Shown: one piece after another, positions 1 through 7,100 of the stretch
Layout of the letters: each line of letters starts with the position of its first letter
Position numbering within the stretch: position 1 is the first letter of the stretch
Assembly: GCA_938036875.1 (NCBI GenBank)
Contig: CALHVX010000133.1
Location: forward strand, 1-34,275
Direction of reading: 5' to 3'
DNA length: 34,275 nucleotides
Source: an uncultured Pseudomonadales bacterium
GTDB taxonomy: Bacteria > Pseudomonadota > Gammaproteobacteria > Pseudomonadales > Azotimanducaceae
Notes under the pieces: generated by a model
What the model saw: only the letters and a program-made list of their open reading frames with translations
Databases searched by the model: none
What the model was told of the DNA's origin: nothing
Position numbers and translations under genes: made by a program

Positions 1-1
1 C

Positions 2-1189
2 ACCAACCCGCCTGGGGATTGTTACACCGAGTTTGCTGAGTTTCTTGGGCAACGCTTGGCCAAGCGTGGGTTTGAGCTGGAGTACGTTCGCGCGGTGGGT
101 GCCCCTGGGGACTCCGACCGTTACCCAAGAACCAACCTAGTTGCGCGCAAGTCTGGGACCAGCCCAGGACCTTGTGTGCACTTCAACTCGCACCTGGATG
201 TGGTAGAGCCCGGCAACGGTTGGAGCTACGACCCCTTTGGCGCGGAGCTGGTAGGTGACCGCATTTATGGTCGCGGCACCTGTGATATGAAAGGCGGTTT
301 AGCCGCGTCCGTTATTGCGGTTGAATCCCTGCTAGAAGAAGAACCCAATTTTGCCGGACGTCTTGAGATATCGGCCACCGCCGATGAAGAGTCAGGTGGC
401 TATGGTGGGGTGGCTTACCTAGCGGAGCGCGGCACCTTCGACCCAGACAAAGTGCAACACGTCATTATTCCTGAACCCTTGAACAAAGACCGGGTGTGCT
501 TAGGTCACCGTGGGGTCTGGTGGGCCCAGGTCGAAACCTTTGGGCAAATTGCACACGGCAGCATGCCGTTTTTAGGCGATTGCGCCGTGCGCCACATGGG
601 CGCGGTGGTGCAATCCTTTGAGGACAAGCTGTTCCCGCTGCTCGCCACCAAAACTACCAACATGCCCGTGGTACCCGATGGCGCTAAGCAGTCAACGCTC
701 AACATCAACTCGCTGCACGGCGGTCACAGCGAAGATTTTGATGGTCTACCCGCACCGCTAGTTCCCGACAGCGCGCGTATGGTTATCGATCGACGATTTT
801 TGATCGAAGAAGATATTGCAGAAGTTCGCGCTGAGGTCACTCACCTGCTAGAAGAGCTGGTAAAGAAGCGACCGGATTTTCGCTACGACATTCAAGAGCT
901 GTTTAGCGTGCTGCCAACCATGGCGAATCGAGATGCTCCGGTAGTACAACAAACCGCTCGGGCTATCGAAGAAATTTTGGGTAAGCCCGCTGAGTTTGTG
1001 GTCTCCCCGGGCACTTACGATCAAAAGCACGTAGACCGTATCGGCAAGCTAAAAGACTGCATCGCCTACGGCCCAGGCATTTTGGATCTAGCCCATCAAG
1101 TGGATGAATACGTTGGCGTGACCGACATGATCGATTCTGCCCAGGTGATGGCGCTTACCGCCAAGCGTTTGCTTGCAGGTGAAACCTAA
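2..1189 (+). CDS. M20-family amidohydrolase (ArgE/DapE-like), 5' partial
   Basis: Metal-dependent peptidase/deacylase of the M20 family, which hydrolyses N-acyl or peptide bonds of small substrates in the cytoplasm. The frame is open from base 2 and begins with a TNPPGD-like stretch typical of the family N-terminus, so the true start lies upstream of the window; the TTG at 56 is only internal. Visible motifs are the metal-binding HLDVV histidine (NSHLDVV), the bridging aspartate in GRGTCDMKGG, and the catalytic/ligand glutamates in ADEESGG. The dimerisation domain sits in the middle (GHRGVWWAQVETFGQIAHGS), as usual. The next gene starts two bases after its stop, so it is cotranscribed with an SDR dehydrogenase and an MFS transporter, suggesting uptake and breakdown of an acylated or amide compound. 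The exact substrate cannot be read from sequence. Confidence 0.9.
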   Translation, partial: TNPPGDCYTEFAEFLGQRLAKRGFELEYVRAVGAPGDSDRYPRTNLVARKSGTSPGPCVHFNSHLDVVEPGNGWSYDPFGAELVGDRIYGRGTCDMKGGLAASVIAVESLLEEEPNFAGRLEISATADEESGGYGGVAYLAERGTFDPDKVQHVIIPEPLNKDRVCLGHRGVWWAQVETFGQIAHGSMPFLGDCAVRHMGAVVQSFEDKLFPLLATKTTNMPVVPDGAKQSTLNINSLHGGHSEDFDGLPAPLVPDSARMVIDRRFLIEEDIAEVRAEVTHLLEELVKKRPDFRYDIQELFSVLPTMANRDAPVVQQTARAIEEILGKPAEFVVSPGTYDQKHVDRIGKLKDCIAYGPGILDLAHQVDEYVGVTDMIDSAQVMALTAKRLLAGET

Positions 1190-1191
1190 GG

Positions 1192-1977
1192 ATGGCAGAG
1201 CTAACAACCCCACGCTTAGCTGGCCAGGTAGCCTTCATTAGTGGTGCAGGCGCAGGCTTTGGCGCGGGTATCGCGGCCAAGTTTGTCGCTGAAGGCGCTC
1301 GGGTGGTTATCGGCGATCTCAACTTAGGCGCCGCCCAACAAGTGGCGGACGAACTGAACCAAGATGCTGCGCAAGATCAACCAAAGGCTTGGCCTTGCCA
1401 TGTGGATGTGAGCCAAGGAGCCAGTGTCAGCAGTGCGGTTACGGCCAGCCTCGCGCAGTTTGGGCAAATCGACATATTGGTTAACAACGCCGGTCTAGGT
1501 TTAGGGCCAACCGCATTAGAAGAGCTAGACGAGGCAACCTTTGATCAAGTGCTAGCAGTTAACGCCAAAAGCATTTATCTCTTTGCACATTATCTAGTGC
1601 CGCATCTAAAAGCTCAGGGGCATGGCGTGATCTTAAACATCGCCTCCACCGCTGGGGTTAGCCCAAGACCTAATCTAACTTGGTACAACGCCAGCAAAGG
1701 CTGGGTTATTACCGCCACCAAATCCATGGCGGTGGAACTGGCCAGCCACAACATTCGGGTAAACGCGATAAACCCGGTGGCGGGAGAAACCGCCATGCTC
1801 ACTACCTTTATGGGCGAAGACACCCAGGACAAGCGCAGCCAGTTCTTATCCACCATTCCGCTTGGGCGCTTTTCTACGCCTCAAGACATCGGCAACGCCG
1901 CCTGCTTTTTGTGCAGCGAAGAGGCCGGCTTGATCACCGGGGTTGCGTTAGAAGTCGATGGAGGCCGTTGCATCTAA
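1192..1977 (+). CDS. SDR-family oxidoreductase
   Basis: Classical short-chain dehydrogenase/reductase of 261 residues, NAD(P)(H)-dependent, cytosolic. The N-terminal Rossmann glycine motif is SGAGAGFGAGIA, followed by NNAG, the catalytic serine in NIASTAG and the YNASK (YxxxK) active site. The C-terminus VALEVDGGRCI is the standard family ending. ATG at 1192 follows the stop of the M20 gene by two bases, so translation is probably coupled. Its 3' end overlaps the candidate start of the MFS gene. It probably oxidises a hydroxyl product within the catabolic cluster; the substrate is unknown. Confidence 0.9.
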   Translation: MAELTTPRLAGQVAFISGAGAGFGAGIAAKFVAEGARVVIGDLNLGAAQQVADELNQDAAQDQPKAWPCHVDVSQGASVSSAVTASLAQFGQIDILVNNAGLGLGPTALEELDEATFDQVLAVNAKSIYLFAHYLVPHLKAQGHGVILNIASTAGVSPRPNLTWYNASKGWVITATKSMAVELASHNIRVNAINPVAGETAMLTTFMGEDTQDKRSQFLSTIPLGRFSTPQDIGNAACFLCSEEAGLITGVALEVDGGRCI

Positions 1978-3373
1978 ACGCGCCACCGCTATGCCAACCA
2001 CAACCAAACTCCCAGCAACACAACCTGGTCTGCGGCTGCCAGCGAGCTCGCCTTTTGACGTGCGTCGTGTACCCGGCTTCTACGGCTGGGTTATCTGGAT
2101 CTTATCCACCTTAGGCTTTTTGTTTAGCGTGCCTGGGCAAACCATGGGTATGGGGGTATTCACCGACTCCTTTATCGAAGCCTTCGGTTTAACCCGCACC
2201 CAACTGTCCAGCGCCTACTTCTTTGGTACTTTGGGTAGCGCCCTGCTGCTCACTTGGGCTGGACGCCAGTTCGACCGTCACGGCGCTCGCACCTTGCTGG
2301 TGCTATCCAGCCTCACCTTAGGTGCGGTGCTGTTGGTCATCAGCGTGCTTGGCAACATCATCGACTGGGCAACAGATTCACCGGTGCTTGGGCTGTCTCT
2401 GTCGCCCACTGTCATTGGCTTTGTGCTCATTTTGCTGTGCTACTTTGGTGTGCGCTTTAGCGGCCAAGGGGTACTTACCAGCGCATCACGCAACGTACTG
2501 CTGGTTTGGTTTGACCGGCGTCGCGGATTGGTTTCCGGCATTCGTGGGGTCTTTGTGTCCCTTGGGTTTTCACTAGCCCCGTTGGGGCTTGCCATGCTGA
2601 TCGATCGTTTCGGCTGGCAGGGTGCGCTATGGCTACAGGCTGCTGTGCTGATTGGTGGATATGCGTTGCTGGCTTTGTTTTTTATCCGCGACAATCCCGA
2701 GTCTTGCGGTTTGCAGGCCGATGGCGCTGCACCGTCGGCAGATGCTCCGGCCCCTCGATACACGGCTGCCAACGGCACGTTGCGTGACGCTCAGCGGAGC
2801 CCGCTGTTTTGGATTTACGCCTTGGGGCTTTCAACCCATGCACTGTTCGGCACGGCGGTAACGTTTCATGTCGTTGATGTGTTTGCCGAGGCCGGTCGCA
2901 GCCGGGCTGATGCTTTCGGTTACTTCTTCCCGGCCGCTGTGGTTTCGACCAGCGTAAACCTGCTCGCCAGCACCTTGGTTGATGCTCGAAGCTTAAAGCC
3001 CTTTCTACTCACTATGCTCGGCGGCTTTGTGCTTGGTGCTCTTGGTTTGTTGCTCCTGGATCAGTCGTTAGGCTATTGGTTGCTAGTGGTTGGCTTTGGG
3101 CTGGGTGGAGGTTTGTGGGGGGTACTGTCAAACCTGGCCAACATTCGTTTTTTTGGTTCGCTACACCTCGGCGAGATTAGCGGTTTTAACACCGCCATCT
3201 CTGTTTTTGCTAGCGCCATCGGACCGGTCGCATTCAGCTTAACCCGTGACACCTGGGGCTCGTATCACGGAGCCGTGCTCTGCTGCCTAGTGGCAAACCT
3301 GGTGCTGTTGGGCTTCGCTATATTGGTTAAGCATCCCGACCACAACCGGCTATCGCCACAGCAGCCAGGGTAA
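1958..3373 (+). CDS. MFS transporter
   Basis: Major facilitator superfamily permease, up to 471 residues with about 12 hydrophobic segments. The loop between TM2 and TM3 carries GRQFDRHGAR, close to the MFS motif A (GxLaDrxGrr). The central hydrophilic loop (about residues 245-275, rich in Ala, Asp and Pro) separates the two six-helix halves. Two starts are possible: ATG at 1958, inside the end of the SDR gene, and ATG at 1991; neither has a clear Shine-Dalgarno, and the family alignment begins only at PGFYGWVIW, so 1991 is equally likely. It lies in a row with the M20 and SDR genes and probably imports their substrate. The specificity is not readable. Confidence 0.88.
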   Translation: MEAVASKRATAMPTTTKLPATQPGLRLPASSPFDVRRVPGFYGWVIWILSTLGFLFSVPGQTMGMGVFTDSFIEAFGLTRTQLSSAYFFGTLGSALLLTWAGRQFDRHGARTLLVLSSLTLGAVLLVISVLGNIIDWATDSPVLGLSLSPTVIGFVLILLCYFGVRFSGQGVLTSASRNVLLVWFDRRRGLVSGIRGVFVSLGFSLAPLGLAMLIDRFGWQGALWLQAAVLIGGYALLALFFIRDNPESCGLQADGAAPSADAPAPRYTAANGTLRDAQRSPLFWIYALGLSTHALFGTAVTFHVVDVFAEAGRSRADAFGYFFPAAVVSTSVNLLASTLVDARSLKPFLLTMLGGFVLGALGLLLLDQSLGYWLLVVGFGLGGGLWGVLSNLANIRFFGSLHLGEISGFNTAISVFASAIGPVAFSLTRDTWGSYHGAVLCCLVANLVLLGFAILVKHPDHNRLSPQQPG

Positions 3374-3390
3374 GCGATACGCTTTGCCGT

Positions 3391-3403
3391 TGGCCTCTGG
3401 CCA
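3391..3403 (+). terminator. Short hairpin after the MFS gene
   Basis: TGGCC-TCT-GGCCA forms a perfect 5-bp stem just downstream of the MFS stop, with partial extension on both sides (GTTGG / CCAAC out of register). No T-run follows, so intrinsic termination is weakly supported. Confidence 0.2.
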
Positions 3404-3518
3404 CCAACCTTGTGGTCTGTGACTTCATCCGTATGATCCATTGTGTATAGGGGCGTTTGCTGAGGTCATTAGGGTTCTAACGCCAATTGTTTTGATACCA
3501 ATCAACGAGGGTTAATCC

Positions 3519-4277
3519 ATGGCTGATCTAAAAGGCAAAGTCGCCATTGTTACCGGCGCCGCTTCTGGCATTGGTGCAGCAACAACCAAGCGCTTGATCA
3601 GCGATGGTGCGCAAGTCGTCATGACCGATATCCAGGTAGACGCCGGCCAGGCCCTAGCCCAGGAACTTGGCGCTACATTCTTGGAGCAGGACATCGGCAA
3701 CGCCGAGCGTTGGGCAGAAATTGTGGATGCCACCAAGGATCAGCATGGTCGGCTGGATATCTTGGTCAACAACGCCGGGCTTGTGGTCCGCAAATCCATT
3801 GAAGAGGTGGATCTAGAAAGTTGGAATCGCGGGCTTAACATTTTGCTCACCGGGCCCATGCTGGGTTGTCAAAACGCCATACGTGTCATGAAGCAAAACC
3901 CGGGCGGGCCTTGCGGGTCTATCATCAACGTGGCATCCACCACCGCGTTCACTGCGCTACCCACGGATGTCACCTACACATCCGCCAAGAGTGGCGTGCG
4001 CATGTTGTCCAAATCCGTTGCCGTACACTGTGCGCAACAGGGCTACAACATTCGCTGCAACGCCATCATCCCGGGTGCCACCAGCACTGCGATCACCGCC
4101 ACCATGCCGGATGAAGTGCGTGCGGTGGTTGCCGCCACCTCACCGCTCAATCGATTTGGTGAACCTCAGGAGCTTGCTGCTGCTATTGCATTTTTGGCCT
4201 CAGACGACTGCCCCTTTATGACCGGCTCAGACATGCTGGTGGACGGTGCCGCGTTAGCGATTCATCCTGGGTTTTAG
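3519..4277 (+). CDS. SDR-family oxidoreductase
   Basis: A second classical short-chain dehydrogenase, 252 residues. It has VTGAASGIGAA (cofactor), NNAG, NVASTTA (catalytic serine region) and YTSAK (YxxxK). The aspartate at the end of beta-2 (VVMTDIQ) suggests NAD preference, as is known for the family. ATG at 3519 is preceded by an AACGAGGG ribosome binding site at a suitable distance. It is separated from the MFS gene by about 145 bases, so it may have its own promoter. It probably belongs to the same catabolic cluster; the substrate is unknown. Confidence 0.9.
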   Translation: MADLKGKVAIVTGAASGIGAATTKRLISDGAQVVMTDIQVDAGQALAQELGATFLEQDIGNAERWAEIVDATKDQHGRLDILVNNAGLVVRKSIEEVDLESWNRGLNILLTGPMLGCQNAIRVMKQNPGGPCGSIINVASTTAFTALPTDVTYTSAKSGVRMLSKSVAVHCAQQGYNIRCNAIIPGATSTAITATMPDEVRAVVAATSPLNRFGEPQELAAAIAFLASDDCPFMTGSDMLVDGAALAIHPGF

Positions 4278-4306
4278 CACCGGGTTAACTAGGAGCCACT
4301 AGTCGC

Positions 4307-4945
4307 TCAGTAAATGGTGCGCTGCATGTGCTCGGCGTAATCGGCATCGTACTTCTCACCATCAAATGCCTCAGTCGACATCGCTTGCAGCATTTCACCC
4401 GTACTGGGTAGCTCACGGCGATCAACCCGGGCATCTGCATCCCACAAACGCGAACGCGCCAGGGCTTTTTGGCATTGGAAGTACACCCGGTCTATGTGAA
4501 CCACAATCACGCTGCGTGGCGCCTTACCCTGGATTTCAAAGCTGGCGTTCAACTGCGCATTCACCACCACATCGGCGTGACCATTAACGCGCAGGGTTTC
4601 CCCCACACCGGGTATCAAAAATAGCAACGACAAACGGCGTTGACGAACTATGTTGCGTAGCGAATCAAGGCGGTTGTTGCCTTTACGATCGGGCAGCATC
4701 AAGGTTTTGTTATCCACCACGCGCACCAAGCCTGTGGGGTCACCGCGCGGCGAGCAATCCACACCTTCTGGGCCCACGGTAGCCAACACCACAAAAGGCG
4801 ACTTTTCTAGAAAGGCTTGGTAGTGAGGGCTTAACTGATCCAACTCTTTGTCTAACGAGCGCTGGGACGGGGCCCCGTACAGGGCTTCCAGCTCAGCAAT
4901 AGAAGCAAGACGATCGTTAAGCGAAAACGCAGCTGCCATATCCAT
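4307..4945 (-). CDS. PPOX-type FMN-binding flavoprotein (MSMEG_1061-like)
   Basis: Split-barrel protein of the pyridoxamine 5'-phosphate oxidase superfamily, 212 residues. The pattern SPFVVLATVGPEGVDCSPRG, then DRKGNNRLDSLRNI and LLFLIPGVGETLRVNG, is characteristic of the FMN-dependent MSMEG_1061-type subgroup. Members bind flavin as dimers; the physiological substrate is mostly unknown. ATG at 4945 has an AGGTAG close upstream, and the ATG two codons later is also possible. It starts 37 bases after the stop of the ABC exporter gene on the same strand, so it could be the last gene of the export operon, perhaps as a redox tailoring enzyme. That link is only inference; it may simply be a neighbour. 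Confidence 0.85.
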   Translation of the reverse strand: MDMAAAFSLNDRLASIAELEALYGAPSQRSLDKELDQLSPHYQAFLEKSPFVVLATVGPEGVDCSPRGDPTGLVRVVDNKTLMLPDRKGNNRLDSLRNIVRQRRLSLLFLIPGVGETLRVNGHADVVVNAQLNASFEIQGKAPRSVIVVHIDRVYFQCQKALARSRLWDADARVDRRELPSTGEMLQAMSTEAFDGEKYDADYAEHMQRTIY

Positions 4946-4982
4946 CTACCTATGGGGGTGAGAGAGCGCTCACTGTGCGAGA

Positions 4983-7100
4983 TTACTCGTGGGTGATCAA
5001 CAACAGTTTGCGCGCGCGCTGATCCATGCAGTCCAGCACTCGGTGCGCGGTGTGCGGGTCCAAGGGTGCTAGCACTTCATCCACCACCAACAGGCCCGGG
5101 TTCTGCAGCAGACCGCGTGCGAGGAACACTCGAGCCCGTTCGCCAGCCGATAAACGCCAGCCGTTATCTCCAACCACTTGGTTCATGCCCGCCGGCATAG
5201 CCTGCAGCAGCGGCGCCAACCCCAACTCAACCGCAATTTGCTCTGCACGAGCCAAATCTTTGCGGCTAGGTGGCCAAGGGCTGCCAAGCAGCAAATTGAA
5301 CGCAAAGGTTTCCGCCACAATATGGTTGGTGTGCGCTTGGGGTATGTAGGTGACCTGAGCTTGCCACCCTGCAGCACCAAGCACGTGTTGATCTAAACCG
5401 CCGGCCAACACGCTGCCACCCATCGGCTCTAGACGCCCACTGAGCAATGCGCCCAAGGTGGATTTGCCACCACCGCTAGCACCAAGCAACAAGGACCGAG
5501 AGCCTGGCTCGAGCTGCAAATTGAAATCATGGATCAACGGTTGCTTAGCATCTGGGTAAGCAAAGCGTAACCCCGAAACTTGTAACGGCAGATCTGCTTG
5601 CGCACCTTGGGGCGGCATCTGCACTGCAGGCGACGGTGCGTCTGTTGAGGGTGCTATGGGCGTGGGTAGGTCTTGCAACATTTGTCGCACATCCAGCAGC
5701 GGCACCACCACATCGGCAAAGCCCTGCCATGCCCCGGTGGCAACCACCGCTGCCGCTAGCAACAACAGGTTGTTGCTGTGCAGCAGTGGGGTCTGATCTT
5801 GAAACACCAAAAACAGCAAGCAACCCAGGGCCAGCAATAACCAAACCTTAGGCACCACATCAAGGCAAGTTAACAGGCGGTCCAACTTAGCGGTCAACCG
5901 ATGGTAGTTGGTAAGCAACACATCTTGATCCGCAAACCATTCAGCACGCCCAAGCAGCGCTTTGCGGGTGCGTTGACCCACCATCTCTTCGGTTTGCAAC
6001 GCGGTGATCTTGAGCTTGGCTGGATACCAGTGCTTGTGTAGCAGGGCAACTTGATACAGCAGCAAACTCAACATCAATGAAGTGAGCAACATAAGCAGCA
6101 GCAAAGGTAAGCCGTTAGCGCTGCTAAGCACTAACCCTCCAGCCAACAGCAGCTCAAAAACAGAGAACAGCAACACCACACCAGCAATACAAGCTTTGGT
6201 GTCGATGTTGTTGGTTTCTAACGCCTGGGCGATCATCTCGCCCAGGCCAAGCTGGCCCAACTCGCCGCGACGCAAGCTTAAAGCGCGATGCAACAGCGCT
6301 TGGCGTACACCCACACCAACCTTAAGCGCCAGCTGATGCTGCAACCAGGAACCCACCGGCAACATCAGCAGGGCAGAAAACAAGGTCAGCACCCATAAGG
6401 CGTAACCCCCTTGGACATCCACCTGGCGAAGCAAAGCGCTGAGACCAAACCAGCTCAACACCCAAAGCAGCAAAAACACCAAACGCACCGCCGCCATGCT
6501 CAACAAACCAAACCCAATGTGCCTAGCAACCGACTTGGTGTTCGCGGGCGGCTCCTGCAACACCCAACCTAAGTTGATACGAAAACTGTCGTCTTGGGCC
6601 TGCCAACGGGTTAGCGCTGCAACCGCCGGCAGGGTCTTTGCGCCCAGGTGCGGTTGCAAGGCATCCAACAACGGTTGCTTATCCATCTGGGTGACGTTGC
6701 TGCCCAGGTTGGCCGTTCGGGTTTCGCTTGAAACACGGAGCCGGTCCGCAAAGGGTGCCATGGGCAGCCGCACCGTAGAATCATCCGGGTTTAACAGCTG
6801 CACCCAGTTGGCATTGGCCTTGGTGACCAGCAGCAGCAGACCATCGCAGGCCACGATCATGATCCCCGCTTGGGCTAAGACTAAATCTACCTCACCGTCA
6901 CGGCCGCTGACCAAACGAAGGTCGACACCCTGTTGCGCAGCCGCTGCTGGCAAGCTGTCCGCAGGTTGGCTTGCCGGCACCGGCGTTGGGGCCAACGACT
7001 TGGGGCTCAACTCAACAAACTTGCTGAGCAAAGCACCAACGCTCGGCCAAGCGCTGGGGGTTAAATCCAACAACTGCGGTGCCGCGGACGCTTGCGTCAT
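4983..7100 (-). CDS. ABC exporter, permease-ATPase (NHLM/NHLP-type second subunit), short C-terminus
   Basis: A 705-residue ABC half-transporter. Residues about 1-185 form a soluble N-terminal domain without a peptidase motif; about 190-460 are hydrophobic transmembrane segments; the ATPase follows from about 505. The Walker A is GASGGGKST (Lys546), the signature LSAGERARV and the Walker B LLVVDEVLAPLD. The protein ends with LLITHE, i.e. immediately after the H-loop histidine, and the 30-60 residues normally found beyond it are missing; no frame downstream restores them. The start overlaps the stop of the C39-ABC gene by four bases (ATGA), so the two are translationally coupled and probably form a heteromeric exporter. 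The paired layout (C39-ABC, ABC, HlyD) resembles NHLM/NHLP peptide export systems; the family assignment is by architecture. Confidence 0.85.
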   Translation of the reverse strand: MTQASAAPQLLDLTPSAWPSVGALLSKFVELSPKSLAPTPVPASQPADSLPAAAAQQGVDLRLVSGRDGEVDLVLAQAGIMIVACDGLLLLVTKANANWVQLLNPDDSTVRLPMAPFADRLRVSSETRTANLGSNVTQMDKQPLLDALQPHLGAKTLPAVAALTRWQAQDDSFRINLGWVLQEPPANTKSVARHIGFGLLSMAAVRLVFLLLWVLSWFGLSALLRQVDVQGGYALWVLTLFSALLMLPVGSWLQHQLALKVGVGVRQALLHRALSLRRGELGQLGLGEMIAQALETNNIDTKACIAGVVLLFSVFELLLAGGLVLSSANGLPLLLLMLLTSLMLSLLLYQVALLHKHWYPAKLKITALQTEEMVGQRTRKALLGRAEWFADQDVLLTNYHRLTAKLDRLLTCLDVVPKVWLLLALGCLLFLVFQDQTPLLHSNNLLLLAAAVVATGAWQGFADVVVPLLDVRQMLQDLPTPIAPSTDAPSPAVQMPPQGAQADLPLQVSGLRFAYPDAKQPLIHDFNLQLEPGSRSLLLGASGGGKSTLGALLSGRLEPMGGSVLAGGLDQHVLGAAGWQAQVTYIPQAHTNHIVAETFAFNLLLGSPWPPSRKDLARAEQIAVELGLAPLLQAMPAGMNQVVGDNGWRLSAGERARVFLARGLLQNPGLLVVDEVLAPLDPHTAHRVLDCMDQRARKLLLITHE

